Source: an uncultured Paracoccaceae bacterium (GTDB taxonomy: Bacteria; Pseudomonadota; Alphaproteobacteria; Rhodobacterales; Rhodobacteraceae). From it: a DNA stretch of 64,000 bases. The translations under genes were made by a program, and so were the position numbers. The notes under the pieces were generated by a model. That model worked only from the letters and a program-made list of their open reading frames with translations. It did not search any database and was not told the origin of the DNA. The stretch spans positions 186,001-250,000 of the forward strand of contig CANMQX010000002.1 of assembly GCA_947500135.1 (NCBI GenBank), given 5' to 3'. Positions 8,465-17,892 of this stretch are shown here, in pieces; the first letter of the stretch is position 1, and each line of letters starts with the position of its first letter.

Positions 8465-9496
8465 ATGAACACACCAACAATGGCATCTGGGTTTGCCGCA
8501 GCATTTGCGAATTTTGCCGTTGATCAGGGGGCCGATCGCGCGTCTTTATTGCGCGCAACCGGCCTGACCGAGGCCGACTTTAGCGACCAAGACAATCGCA
8601 TTCCCGTTTCAGCCTATCACGCTTTGATCGCAGCGGGGATCGCCCAGACCGGTGATACCGCGCTTTTGCTGCGCCACACGTTCGAGTCAGAGCTTGAGGC
8701 GATCTCGGTTGTCGGTCAGATCGTCCATACGTCAGCATCGCTTGCCCATTCGATAGAGCAACTCAATCGCTATATCCGCCTGATGGCAGATATTGATCTG
8801 CCCACGGGTGTTGACCGCTATGAGCTTTTGCAAACACCCCAAGGTGTGTGGATCGTTGACCATCTGATCATGCCAGCAGCAGACTACCTGGGCACCGAAG
8901 CGTCCTTTGCGCGATTTGTCAGCGAGTTTCGCAGATCGTTCCCTGACATTACCTTTGCGATTGAACTAGAGGTGACCTACGCGCCGCCGCCACATGTTGA
9001 TGAATATCCAGCGCTTTTTCGGATCCCCGTCATGTTCAATGCAGCACGCAACGCGCTGCGCATTGATCCCGTTTGGGTGTCGACAGAGTCTCATTTTGAA
9101 CCGGGGCACGCCTACGCCTTTAGCATTTTCACTCACCATGCGGATGCTTTGCTCAACGATCTGGGAACAGACACGACGACCGGCAGCCTTGTTGCGGGGC
9201 AAATTCTGCCGCGCCTGCACGAGGGCAGCATCTCAATGGATGGGGTCGCCAGAGATATCGGCATGAGCCGTCAAACGCTTTATCGCCGCCTGAAAGACGA
9301 AGGGCTGACCTTCGGGGATGTTCATGATGATCTGCGCAAGCGGATGGCGTTGGACTATCTCACGGCCCAAAAGGTCACCGTGAACGAAACAGCCTATCTG
9401 TTGGGGTTCTCAGAGGCGTCATCCTTCGTGCGGGCGTTCAAGCGGTGGACCGGTCACAGCCCGACCGCCTATCTGAACAAGGTTGCTTGCGCATAA
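8465..9496 (+). CDS. AraC-family transcriptional regulator
   Basis: A 343-residue regulator. Residues about 20-200 match the AraC arabinose-binding-like N-terminal domain seen in OruR/ArgR-type regulators (ALIAAGIAQTGDTALLLRH and HTSASLAHSIEQLNRYIRLM). The C terminus has the two AraC helix-turn-helix units (ISMDGVARDIGMSRQTLYRR and ETAYLLGFSEASSFVRAFKR). It precedes a lipoprotein gene and the three-gene operon at 10190-12137, which it may regulate. Confidence 0.92.
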   Translation: MNTPTMASGFAAAFANFAVDQGADRASLLRATGLTEADFSDQDNRIPVSAYHALIAAGIAQTGDTALLLRHTFESELEAISVVGQIVHTSASLAHSIEQLNRYIRLMADIDLPTGVDRYELLQTPQGVWIVDHLIMPAADYLGTEASFARFVSEFRRSFPDITFAIELEVTYAPPPHVDEYPALFRIPVMFNAARNALRIDPVWVSTESHFEPGHAYAFSIFTHHADALLNDLGTDTTTGSLVAGQILPRLHEGSISMDGVARDIGMSRQTLYRRLKDEGLTFGDVHDDLRKRMALDYLTAQKVTVNETAYLLGFSEASSFVRAFKRWTGHSPTAYLNKVACA

Positions 9497-9596
9497 TCTG
9501 TTACGAAGTGTCAATGCCGTGATACTTGCGGTCATGCCCTGACAGGTGATGTTTGCCTATCTCCTTTCTTATCAGATTGACGAGAAAGGTCAGACC

Positions 9597-9959
9597 ATGA
9601 AAATGAACACGCTGATCACTGTTGCAGATGCCGGTCTGTTGGCCGCCTGTGGGGACAGTGGCGCAAATTACACGCCCATTCTGGATGGCCCGCCAACCGC
9701 AGGGTTCCAAAGCGATCTGGCCGCCTGCCAATCGCTAGCGCGCAACCAAAAACAATTCGATCAAGAAACGGTCGCCGCCGCAGTTTTGGGCGCTGGTGTT
9801 GGCGCCGTCTTGGCCGGAGCTGACGATGGCGATCCCTTGGGAGGTGCCGTCGCAGGTAGCTTGGCCGGTGGCATTTCCAGTGCTGTCGACGCCTCCGAGC
9901 GGCGTGAATCCATCGTCGTGGCATGTTTGCGCGGTCGTGGCCACGCGGTTGTCGGCTAG
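9597..9959 (+). CDS. Glycine-zipper lipoprotein
   Basis: A 120-residue protein starting MKMNTLITVADAGLLAACGD: the LAAC lipobox puts a lipidated cysteine at residue 18. The middle is a glycine/alanine zipper (AAVLGAGVGAVLAGADDG then GGAVAGSLAGGISSA) that could insert in or line a membrane. An acidic residue lies inside the signal-peptide core (VADAG), which is unusual. AAAGG precedes the ATG. Function is unknown; similar proteins sit in the outer membrane or periplasm. Confidence 0.7.
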   Translation: MKMNTLITVADAGLLAACGDSGANYTPILDGPPTAGFQSDLAACQSLARNQKQFDQETVAAAVLGAGVGAVLAGADDGDPLGGAVAGSLAGGISSAVDASERRESIVVACLRGRGHAVVG

Positions 9960-10189
9960 AGGCGGGAACGGATTATGCCTGACCAAACCTGCTACTTTAT
10001 TGCGCTCTACGCGCTTGTGACCGGCCGGTCGTCACGGCCCTCCACATCAGATACCAGGCTTACTTTGCACTTGCAGTTGAACATCGAGCGCACGAACGAA
10101 CCAACAGTTGAAACAAGCCGCCCGGCATCGTCGCAGGCAGGCATCGGCATAAGTGCAGATAAACCAACCTTTGGAACAAGAGGGCGACG

Positions 10190-10564
10190 ATGACACCCGC
10201 CCTCTCCGCCAGCATCTATGCGGTATGCGCTGCTTGCCCGATTGCGATGCAGATCGCGCTTGCGTTTGGTGCGCCTTTGGGTCGCTTTGCCAACGGTGGG
10301 CTGCACCCCGGCACGCTACCGCCCCTGTGGCGGGTCTTGGCCGTTGTGCAAGGCGCGCTGCTGGCAGCAATGGCATGGGTCGTTCTGGCACAGGGCGGTG
10401 TCATTTCCGCACAGGTTGCACCGGCTGTCTTTTGGGCCGTTGTCGGATTGTCCGTCCTGACGATGATCGCAAACAACATCAGCCGATCCCGTCCTGAACG
10501 CCTGCTTTGGGGGCCAGTAACCATTGCCATGGTCGCCACCGCCTTATGCGTTGCATTCCTTTGA
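10190..10564 (+). CDS. Small multi-span membrane protein, function unknown
   Basis: A 124-residue protein with about four hydrophobic segments (around residues 5-27, 46-66, 74-96 and 105-123). It has no charged catalytic motif and I do not recognise its family. It is the first gene of a three-gene operon: 17 bases separate its stop from the next gene. The 230 bases upstream hold no convincing gene and would carry the operon promoter. Confidence 0.65.
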   Translation: MTPALSASIYAVCAACPIAMQIALAFGAPLGRFANGGLHPGTLPPLWRVLAVVQGALLAAMAWVVLAQGGVISAQVAPAVFWAVVGLSVLTMIANNISRSRPERLLWGPVTIAMVATALCVAFL

Positions 10565-10581
10565 CGATCGGAGTTGAGATT

Positions 10582-11478
10582 ATGAAAACCGTACTGATAG
10601 CAGGCGCAACCGGATATCTTGGTCGCTTTCTCTGCGAAGAATATCAACGGCGGGGGTGGTATGTGACGGCCCTCGTGCGTGACGCCGCGGTGGCCAAAAC
10701 GCTTTGCGCGGACCAACTGGTAGAGGCAGAAGCGACAGTACCCAAGTCCCTGGCCGGTATCATGTCAGGTGCGGATCTTGTGATTTCTGCACTTGGAATT
10801 ACCCGGCAGGCAGATGGGCTCGGGTATTGGGATGTGGATTATCAGGCCAACCTGAACCTGCTGCATGAGGCCGAAAAGGCCGAGGTCGGTCGGTTCGCTT
10901 ATGTTCATGTTCTGAATGCCGACCTTATGCCAGACGTGGCTTTGGTCGCGGCAAAGGCGGCTTTTGTCGAACAACTTGAAGAAAGCCCACTTACAAAAAC
11001 AGTGATCGCGCCGTCCGGGTATTTCTCTGATATGGGGGATATCCTGTCCATGGCACAGGCCGGACGGGTTTGGCTGTTTGGCAATGGATCAAATCGGATC
11101 AACCCGATCCATGGGGCCGATTTGGCCGCAGCAACGGCTGAGGCGATCAAGCAGGAAAAACCGTGGCTTGATGTCGGCGGCCCGGATATTTTCAGCTTGC
11201 GCGAGGTGGCCGAACTGGCCTTCGCCAGCTGCGATGTACCCCTACGCATAACCTGTCTGCCGGATGCAGTGCGGCGCGCAGCGCTCTGGCTCCTGCCCTG
11301 GGTCACGCCGCGCAAAGTTCACGGTCCTGCTCAATTCTTCTTGTCAGCCATGGCCCTTGACATGGTCGGAGATCGGCACGGCACGCATCACCTCAGCGAC
11401 TATTTCAAACACAGTGTGACCGCGCCCGCCGCGCGAACCACGTTGCATCAGAGTCCTTCAAAAAGGAGCAAGTCATGA
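10582..11478 (+). CDS. NAD(P)-binding epimerase/dehydratase-like protein (atypical SDR)
   Basis: A 298-residue protein opening with the Rossmann motif of atypical short-chain dehydrogenases (VLIAGATGYLGRFLCEEYQR, GxxGxxG). Other landmarks are ISALGITRQADGLGYWDVDY and FAYVHVLNADLMP. It resembles the NAD-dependent epimerase/NmrA-like group, which includes both enzymes and redox-sensing binders. The ATG at 10582 follows GGAG; its stop overlaps the next start as ATGA. The substrate is unknown. Both neighbours are membrane proteins of unknown function. Confidence 0.8.
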   Translation: MKTVLIAGATGYLGRFLCEEYQRRGWYVTALVRDAAVAKTLCADQLVEAEATVPKSLAGIMSGADLVISALGITRQADGLGYWDVDYQANLNLLHEAEKAEVGRFAYVHVLNADLMPDVALVAAKAAFVEQLEESPLTKTVIAPSGYFSDMGDILSMAQAGRVWLFGNGSNRINPIHGADLAAATAEAIKQEKPWLDVGGPDIFSLREVAELAFASCDVPLRITCLPDAVRRAALWLLPWVTPRKVHGPAQFFLSAMALDMVGDRHGTHHLSDYFKHSVTAPAARTTLHQSPSKRSKS

Positions 11479-12137
11479 CCTTGCGATCAATTGGCGGTTT
11501 CGCCGCGCTTGCCTGTGCCGGCACATACATCTTCGGTTTCGTCCTGCTGGTCACCCTCTTGGCCCCATTGGGCTTTGGGACAAATGACATTGATACCTCT
11601 GCGGTCGTCGCGTTTATTCACAGCAATCAAAGCCTCATGATTACATGGAACACAGGCATCTACATCATCAATGCATTGGCCTTGGTCGTATTGGTCATCG
11701 CGCTGCATGCCCATCTGGCGGCGTCATCACCAAACTGGGCACCTGTTACCTTGGGCTTTGGCCTGGTCTGGGCAACCTTGGTGTTGGGCGCGGGCATGAT
11801 TGCGAATGTTGCGGTGGAACGGATTTCTGCATTGGCTATGACCGATCCAGCGCAGGCCGCGCAGCTTTGGGAAATACTCCATGCTGTCGAACTTGGTTTG
11901 GGGGGTGGCAATGAAATTGCAGGCGCAATTTGGATCCTCCGCGTCAGCATTGCCGCATGGCGCGGGCAATCTTTGGGCAAGATCACCAATTTCCTGGGTG
12001 TCCTGACAGGGGTCGGCGGCTTGGCCACCATCATTCCTGCCTTTGGCGAAACCGCGGGCGCGATCTTTGGACTTGGTGCCATTGCTTGGTTCATCGCCAT
12101 TGGCCTGCGTTTGACGGTCGGCCATCCTGCAAGCTGA
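11475..12137 (+). CDS. Six-span membrane protein, function unknown
   Basis: A 220-residue integral membrane protein with about six hydrophobic segments, including TYIFGFVLLVTLLAPLGFG near the N terminus and IFGLGAIAWFIAIGLRLTV at the end. I see no known motif. It is translationally coupled (ATGA) to the epimerase-like gene and ends the operon. The next gene, 12147-13820, converges on it with only nine bases between. Confidence 0.72.
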   Translation: MTLRSIGGFAALACAGTYIFGFVLLVTLLAPLGFGTNDIDTSAVVAFIHSNQSLMITWNTGIYIINALALVVLVIALHAHLAASSPNWAPVTLGFGLVWATLVLGAGMIANVAVERISALAMTDPAQAAQLWEILHAVELGLGGGNEIAGAIWILRVSIAAWRGQSLGKITNFLGVLTGVGGLATIIPAFGETAGAIFGLGAIAWFIAIGLRLTVGHPAS

Positions 12138-12146
12138 TAAGACGGC

Positions 12147-13820
12147 TCAGATCGGGCGCGCTTCAAAATCTGCATAAATTGCGTTGAGACGCCTCGTATC
12201 GGCACCGGTCCATCCCTCCGGATCTGTCACAGCAATCCAGCCCTCGATGTAGTCCAGCGCATCGTAGGTATGCCCGTAGCCCGACGGGGTCGAAGTCGCC
12301 ATCGGCACGTCAAACGCGACCTGCAGAAAAGTCACCAGCGGGTACCAATCAAACTGAGGCGATACATCACGGCCTCGGCTGTCGCGTAACCAGTCAGGGC
12401 GTTCAAAGGCCAGATCAGGCGAAAAGAACACCATCGGATCGCTGGCATATTGCAGGTAGATGAACCGCATACGCCCCCACTCACCGTCATCAGGTGTTGC
12501 GACGCCGTCCTGGTTCATGAACCGCACCAAGGCCCCATCGCGAAACTCAGGTAGCCATGCAGGGCTGTCAAGATTGCGGGCGGCAGTGATAACGGGCCAA
12601 TTAGTGCTGGCGAAGGGTGGTCCGCTCCAAAGACCACCGTGGATCGGATCTTCGAACAGGGTAATCAAATCGACGGCAGCCTCGGATCCTAATGCGCCGA
12701 GACTAAGCCCAAAAAGGTAGAGTTCGGGGCGGCCTTGTGGGTCAAGCGTGACCCAGTGGTTGTAAATTTCCATGAACAGGGCTTGTGCGGCAAGCCGCGA
12801 CCTGTCCGGTTCGACCATGATCGACAGCCAGCTGGGCACGTAGGTGTATTGCGATGACACGATGGCGATGTCGCCCCCGTGGATGTAAGTGACGGGATCA
12901 ACGGCGGCAGGATCAAGCCAGCCGGTGCCAGTCGGCGTGGCAACAATCATGACCTTCCGCTCAAAGCCACCCATATTGATCAGTTCCTGCAGGGCAAGCT
13001 CCGCGCGCTCGGCAAATGTGTCAGCTGACCGAAAACCGGCATAAACCCGGATTGGCTCCAACGCACCGGGTCCAGAGAATGTGGCGATATTGGCCCGTGT
13101 CGGACCCGTGGTCAGAAAGAGCTTTCCTTTCTTGCCGATGTCTTCCCATGCGATGATTGATGCCGGACCACCTGATGCAAAACGATGCTCTGGCGGCTGA
13201 ACCTCTGTGTTCAATATCTGATCGCCTTCTGCAAAAACCTCATCCGCCACCCGAAGCACATTTTGCACGAAGAGGTCGTTGATAATCACGAAGATCAGCA
13301 AGAAAGTCAGCAATCCGCCCAACCCGACCGCCGTGTTATGGGGTAAGATGCGCCCCAGCTTGCCCACGATCCTCTGACCCAGCCGGTTCATACTGCGAAA
13401 AACGAACAGCAAGACGAATGCAACAAGAAATGCGATCACGGCAACCCGGAACGGGTATCCGCTTTCGACGGGGGGCATCTCCATCAGGGTGCGGATGGTG
13501 TTCTGCCACACGGCAATTTTGCTGAAGGTAACAAGCGCGACACCCCCGCCGATCGCGACAAGGACCCAGTTGACCCATATTTGCTGGCGTGACTGCAAGT
13601 CTGGCCCGCCAAAGTACCACCACACAAAATAGATCAGCTTTCCGGCACCATATCCCACAACAAACGACACACCAGCTAATGTGCCCTGCACAACGGGAAT
13701 GCGCGGCAACAGGGATGGGGTCAAAGAGGTACACATGAAGAGGAAACCGATAAACAGGCCCAACACCGAAAAGGTCTTCGCCATGTCGAGCAGTCTTTGC
13801 TTTATGGTTCGTTTGGTCAT
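12147..13820 (-). CDS. Membrane-anchored alpha/beta hydrolase (Abhydrolase_9 family)
   Basis: A 557-residue protein. The first 200 residues hold about five membrane segments matching the Abhydrolase_9 N-terminal region (LGLFIGFLFMCTSLTPSLLP, then GVSFVVGYGAGKLIYFVWWY). The C-terminal cytoplasmic or periplasmic domain carries a nucleophile elbow, YLFGLSLGALGSEAA, with the serine in GLSLG, as in serine hydrolases. The ATG at 13820 follows GAGGGG; a GTG two codons upstream has no ribosome site. The substrate of this family is unknown. Confidence 0.85.
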   Translation of the reverse strand: MTKRTIKQRLLDMAKTFSVLGLFIGFLFMCTSLTPSLLPRIPVVQGTLAGVSFVVGYGAGKLIYFVWWYFGGPDLQSRQQIWVNWVLVAIGGGVALVTFSKIAVWQNTIRTLMEMPPVESGYPFRVAVIAFLVAFVLLFVFRSMNRLGQRIVGKLGRILPHNTAVGLGGLLTFLLIFVIINDLFVQNVLRVADEVFAEGDQILNTEVQPPEHRFASGGPASIIAWEDIGKKGKLFLTTGPTRANIATFSGPGALEPIRVYAGFRSADTFAERAELALQELINMGGFERKVMIVATPTGTGWLDPAAVDPVTYIHGGDIAIVSSQYTYVPSWLSIMVEPDRSRLAAQALFMEIYNHWVTLDPQGRPELYLFGLSLGALGSEAAVDLITLFEDPIHGGLWSGPPFASTNWPVITAARNLDSPAWLPEFRDGALVRFMNQDGVATPDDGEWGRMRFIYLQYASDPMVFFSPDLAFERPDWLRDSRGRDVSPQFDWYPLVTFLQVAFDVPMATSTPSGYGHTYDALDYIEGWIAVTDPEGWTGADTRRLNAIYADFEARPI

Positions 13821-13973
13821 CTGCACCCCTCGTTCTTCAGACCCTTTGGCTGGTGCGCCAGAACATTTTCGGGAGAACCCGAAGGTATCAAGAAATTGCT
13901 GACCACCGCATTCTCATCAGTGATCGTTTCGATATTGGTGGGGCGGCATGGAACATGTGCATGGCCAGCATCG

Positions 13974-14258
13974 CATAATGCCGTCATCATTGGAAATGTC
14001 GCGCTGGTCGATCCGGTAAATGTCGGCCTGAGGTTCATTGTTCATGTTGTCATCGACGATGACCAACAGGGCACCGCCGACCGTTTCCGAAGACGGATGC
14101 AGGGCGAGCCTTTGGTTTCACCGTGCTATGCCGTCTCAGGCGATTTTGACTACATTCTGATCGTGTATGCGCGCAGCCCGAATGCCTATAGTGAGTGGGG
14201 CGAACGCGTCCTCTTCGGCATGAAAGAAGTCAGACGGTATTCGACGTCATTGGTTTGA
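13974..14258 (+). pseudogene. Lrp/AsnC regulator remnant (RAM domain only)
   Basis: The frame reads as an Lrp/AsnC linker and ligand-binding domain: VALVDPVNVGLRFIVHVVID, then CYAVSGDFDYILIVYARSPN, and SEWGERVLF ... RRYSTSLV, matching the usual order of that domain. The N-terminal helix-turn-helix cannot be found in any frame of the roughly 150 bases upstream, and the end stops at SLV where family members usually continue LKxxK. I read it as a truncated gene; a stand-alone sensor domain is less likely. An ATG at 13797 opens the frame but the first 55 codons look unrelated. Confidence 0.55.
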
Positions 14259-14349
14259 AAACGCACCAAATTCTCGACGTTTCTGGATGTCAACGTCGTG
14301 TAGAACGCTCCCGCAACCGTCGGACGGTCACCGCACCCCAGCAAAGGCC

Positions 14350-15036
14350 CTACCCCAGCGCGTAGCCAGCGCCGCGCACGGTGCGCACCGGGTCGCTGCC
14401 GCCATGCTGGGTCAGCACTTTGCGTAGACGGCCAACATGGACATCCACCGTGCGGGTATCGACATAGATGTCGCGGCCCCAGACACGATCCAGCAGCATA
14501 TCGCGCGACCACACGCGGCCCGGCTTTTCCATGAACGTGCTGAGCAGGCGAAACTCCGTCGGGCCCAGCTTCAACCGGTTATCGGCGCGGGTCACGCGGT
14601 GGGTTTCGGCATCCAAGACAATATCATCATAGGTCAGGACCTGCCCCACCGTGGCCGGGCGCACGCGACGCAACTGACTGCGAACACGGGCCAGCAATTC
14701 GGATACCGAATAGGGTTTGACAACATAGTCATCAGCACCGGTTTCCAACCCGCGGACCTTGTCAACTTCCTCTGACCGGGCAGAAAGCATGATGATCGGA
14801 ATAGCACGCGTTTCAGGCTTGATCTTCAGGCGGCGACAGACTTCGATACCCGACAGATTGGGCATCATCCAATCCAACACGATCACATCCGGTGCGTCTT
14901 CATCAACACATAACAGGCCATCTTCACCGTTTTCGGCACGGCTGACGCGAAAACCTTCCGCCTCCAGATTATAGGCCAGAACTTCGCGTTGGGCGGGCTC
15001 GTCTTCAACAACAAGGACATGGGGTTGCTGGGGCAT
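14350..15036 (-). CDS. phoB: Phosphate regulon response regulator PhoB
   Basis: A 228-residue OmpR/PhoB-class regulator. The receiver has the acidic pocket E11-D12, phosphoacceptor D55 (VIVLDWMMP) and K107 (VVKPYS). The C-terminal winged helix is intact (LGPTEFRLLSTFMEKPGRVW and DVHVGRLRKVL). It is the last gene of the phoR-pst-phoU-phoB run, six bases after phoU, and would bind the Pho box in front of pstS. Confidence 0.97.
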   Translation of the reverse strand: MPQQPHVLVVEDEPAQREVLAYNLEAEGFRVSRAENGEDGLLCVDEDAPDVIVLDWMMPNLSGIEVCRRLKIKPETRAIPIIMLSARSEEVDKVRGLETGADDYVVKPYSVSELLARVRSQLRRVRPATVGQVLTYDDIVLDAETHRVTRADNRLKLGPTEFRLLSTFMEKPGRVWSRDMLLDRVWGRDIYVDTRTVDVHVGRLRKVLTQHGGSDPVRTVRGAGYALG

Positions 15037-15042
15037 GGGTCT

Positions 15043-15750
15043 CTAACTCGGGTTGGTCACAAATGCGGTCTTGTCGCTTTTCGGGCGGGCCTCTTCGGGC
15101 ATCTCGCCAGTGACAAGATAAATCACCTGCTCGGCCATATTGGTGGTCAGATCGCCCATACGCTCAATATTCTTGGCCATAAAATGGAGATGCATACAGG
15201 CGGTGATATTGCGCGGGTCCTCCATCATGAAGGTCAGAAATTCGCGGAACAGCGCATTATACATCTGGTCCACCTCGTGATCGCGCTGGCGGACATCTTC
15301 GGCCAACGTGGCGTCGCCACGCACATAGGCATCCAATGTGTCTTTCAGCATCTGTTCAACTTCGCGGGCCATACGGCGCAATGCAGAATCAGACCCGTTC
15401 ACCGGGTTCATGCCAACCAGAACACTGGTGCGTTTGGCGATATTCTTGGCATAATCACCGATGCGTTCCAGCGACGCAGACAGGCGCAGCACGGTAAGAA
15501 TGGACCGTAAGTCCTTGGAAACAGGGGCACGTAAGGCAATGACGCGGGCCGCCTCTTCATTGATCTGCACTTCAAGGGCGTCAATGGCCTTGTCATTGGC
15601 ACGCACTTCCTCGGCCAGTTCGACATCGCGGTCAGCCAGCGATTTTGCCGCCTTCAGGATCGCGTCCTCGACCAGGCCGCCCATTTTCATGATCAGGGTC
15701 GTGATCGCCTCCAGATCCCTGTCGTAGGCGGATGAGATATGTTCGTTCAT
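15043..15750 (-). CDS. phoU: Phosphate transport regulator PhoU
   Basis: A 235-residue, mostly helical protein with two PhoU repeats (KMGGLVEDAILKAAKSL, and ITACMHLHFMAKNIERMGDL). PhoU couples Pst transporter state to PhoR signalling and keeps the regulon off in high phosphate. Two ATGs lie two codons apart; I chose 15750 because AAGGAG is seven bases upstream, while it is only one base from 15756. It lies between pstB and phoB. Confidence 0.96.
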   Translation of the reverse strand: MNEHISSAYDRDLEAITTLIMKMGGLVEDAILKAAKSLADRDVELAEEVRANDKAIDALEVQINEEAARVIALRAPVSKDLRSILTVLRLSASLERIGDYAKNIAKRTSVLVGMNPVNGSDSALRRMAREVEQMLKDTLDAYVRGDATLAEDVRQRDHEVDQMYNALFREFLTFMMEDPRNITACMHLHFMAKNIERMGDLTTNMAEQVIYLVTGEMPEEARPKSDKTAFVTNPS

Positions 15751-15761
15751 CAACATGCTCC

Positions 15762-16562
15762 TTACCCGATCCGGCCGGAAATATAGCTTTCCGTGCGGCT
15801 GTCTTCGGGGTTGGTGAAAATCTTGTCGGTGTCGTCATATTCCACCAGGTTGCCAAGGTGGAAAAACGCGGTTTTCTGGCTGACGCGGGCGGCCTGCTGC
15901 ATCGAATGGGTGACGATCACCACAGAATAGCTTTGGCGCAGCTCATCAATCAGCTCCTCAACCTGTGCAGTTGCAATCGGGTCCAGCGCGGAACACGGCT
16001 CATCCATCAGCAACACTTCGGGGGCCGTGGCAATCGCACGGGCGATACACAAACGCTGCTGTTGACCACCAGAAAGGCCAGTGCCGGGCGCAGTCAACCG
16101 ATCCTTGGCTTCATTCCAAAGGGCGGCCTTGCGCAAGGACTTCTCAACAATCTCGTCCAGCTCGGCCTTGTTACGGGCCAGCCCGTGGATCTTGGGGCCG
16201 TAAGCCACATTATCATATATCGATTTTGGAAACGGGTTGGGCTTCTGAAACACCATACCAACCTTGGCACGCAACTGTACCGGATCGACCTTGGGGTCAT
16301 AGATGTCTTCACCATCGATAGTGATATCCCCCTCAACCCGGCAGATATCAATCGTGTCATTCATCCGGTTCAGACAGCGCAGGAATGTCGATTTACCACA
16401 GCCCGACGGGCCGATAAAGGCGGTGACGGTCTTGTCAGCAATCTCAACATCCACATCCTTGATGGCGTGATTGTCGGCGTAATAAACCTGAACCTTGTCG
16501 GCTTTGATTTTGATGTCTTGTTGTGTGCTCATGGCGCGATCCGCGTGATACATATCTTCCAT
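15762..16562 (-). CDS. pstB: Phosphate ABC transporter ATP-binding protein PstB
   Basis: A 266-residue ATPase with Walker A (GPSGCGKST), the PstB-specific stretch [20 protein letters not shown], a Q-loop ([15 protein letters not shown]), the signature LSGGQQQR and Walker B ([12 protein letters not shown]). The start at 16562 follows AGGAG and gives [11 protein letters not shown]; a downstream ATG at 16532 is also possible. It pairs with PstA and PstC for high-affinity phosphate import. Confidence 0.97.
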   Translation of the reverse strand: MEDMYHADRAMSTQQDIKIKADKVQVYYADNHAIKDVDVEIADKTVTAFIGPSGCGKSTFLRCLNRMNDTIDICRVEGDITIDGEDIYDPKVDPVQLRAKVGMVFQKPNPFPKSIYDNVAYGPKIHGLARNKAELDEIVEKSLRKAALWNEAKDRLTAPGTGLSGGQQQRLCIARAIATAPEVLLMDEPCSALDPIATAQVEELIDELRQSYSVVIVTHSMQQAARVSQKTAFFHLGNLVEYDDTDKIFTNPEDSRTESYISGRIG

Positions 16563-16572
16563 TTTGGCTCTC

Positions 16573-17892
16573 CTACCAGCGCCGTTCAAAGCGGCGGCGC
16601 AAGTAAATCGCGACCGCGTTCATGATCAAAAGGAACACAAGCAGCGTGATGATCGCGCCAGAGGCACGTTCAACAAAGGCCGGATCAGACCGCTGTGTCC
16701 AGTTAAAAACCTGCACCGGCAATGCGGTTGATGCTTCACCGAACAGGCCAGATTCGGGCGTGTAAGCCGCTGGGTACTCTCGTACAAAGGCCACCATGCC
16801 AATCAACAGCAGCGGTGCCGTTTCCCCCAATGCCTGCGCCAACCCGATGATTGTTCCGGTCAGGATACCGGGGGCGGCCAATGGCAAAACATGGTGGAAT
16901 ACCGATTGCATCTTTGACGCCCCAACACCCAATGCCGCATCGCGGATCGACGGAGGCACGGATTTCAACGCAGCGCGGGTCGAGATGATAATCGTCGGCA
17001 AGGTCATCAGGGTCAGCACCAGCCCCCCCACCAGGGGCGAGGATTGGTTGAATTCCATGAAGTTGATGAAAATCGCCAGCCCCAGGATCCCATACACAAT
17101 CGACGGCACGGCCGCGAGGTTCGAGATATTCACCTCAATCAAATCGGTCCAACGGTTCTTTGGCGCAAATTCCTCAAGATAAATCGACGAAGCAACACCA
17201 ATCGGCAGCGCCAGAACCAGCACCACAATCATCATATACAGGGACCCTAGGATCGCGACGCCAAGCCCGGCGGCTTCGGGCCGCTGATCAGATGCATCAG
17301 GCCAGATAAAGAAGTTCCAATTGAACTTTGTCTCCATCACACCGGCATCGGCCAAGGCCTGCGCGATCATCAGTGCCTCGGGGGACGTGTTACCATCCAA
17401 CGCAGCACTTTCCATCGTGACCCGGCCTTTGAAATAACCGTCGATGCGGCCCGATGCCAACACATCAAAACTGACGGTCTGCCCCACCAGATCGGGGTTG
17501 GCCAAGACCTTGTTACGCACTGTCGCTGCGGCTTCCTTGGAAATCATGTTACCGATGTCCTTGTTGGACAGCTCGGTCTCAATCCCTTGGGCCGCCAACG
17601 CATCCAGCAGGGCGTTTCGCAGAATTGGGGCATAGCCGATGGTCGTGACTTTTGACATCACCGACAGGTCGCGGACACCGGATTTATCCAGCTTTTCCTC
17701 TGGCAATGCCACATCCAGCGCAATGTAAGTCTGGCGGAAAGAGCTCATCCCATTGCCCAGAACAGATGTCAGCAGGATCAACAGAGCCAGCATGGCCACA
17801 ATAATCGCCGCGAACCCGTAAGCCTTGAACCGGGCCTCTGCGGCATTGCGTTTCTTGGTTCGCGCATCCGCAGCAAGCAGAGAGGTCTTCAT
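16573..17892 (-). CDS. pstA: Phosphate ABC transporter permease PstA
   Basis: A 439-residue permease, longer than the roughly 300 residues of the E. coli protein because of an N-terminal extension (DUF3333-type) with one membrane segment and a soluble stretch of about 150 residues (residues 45-200). The transport domain begins near residue 220 and has the EAA-type loop ([19 protein letters not shown]). The start overlaps the pstC stop as ATGA. Confidence 0.95.
   Translation of the reverse strand: MKTSLLAADARTKKRNAAEARFKAYGFAAIIVAMLALLILLTSVLGNGMSSFRQTYIALDVALPEEKLDKSGVRDLSVMSKVTTIGYAPILRNALLDALAAQGIETELSNKDIGNMISKEAAATVRNKVLANPDLVGQTVSFDVLASGRIDGYFKGRVTMESAALDGNTSPEALMIAQALADAGVMETKFNWNFFIWPDASDQRPEAAGLGVAILGSLYMMIVVLVLALPIGVASSIYLEEFAPKNRWTDLIEVNISNLAAVPSIVYGILGLAIFINFMEFNQSSPLVGGLVLTLMTLPTIIISTRAALKSVPPSIRDAALGVGASKMQSVFHHVLPLAAPGILTGTIIGLAQALGETAPLLLIGMVAFVREYPAAYTPESGLFGEASTALPVQVFNWTQRSDPAFVERASGAIITLLVFLLIMNAVAIYLRRRFERRW

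Noticed and set aside
8115..8468. A 117-codon frame bridging the gap before the AraC gene
   Set aside because: It begins inside the small membrane protein gene in another frame and has no coding character in the gap.
9975..10193. A 72-codon frame in the gap before the membrane-protein operon
   Set aside because: No ribosome site, no hydrophobic or motif pattern, and it overlaps the start of the next gene out of frame.
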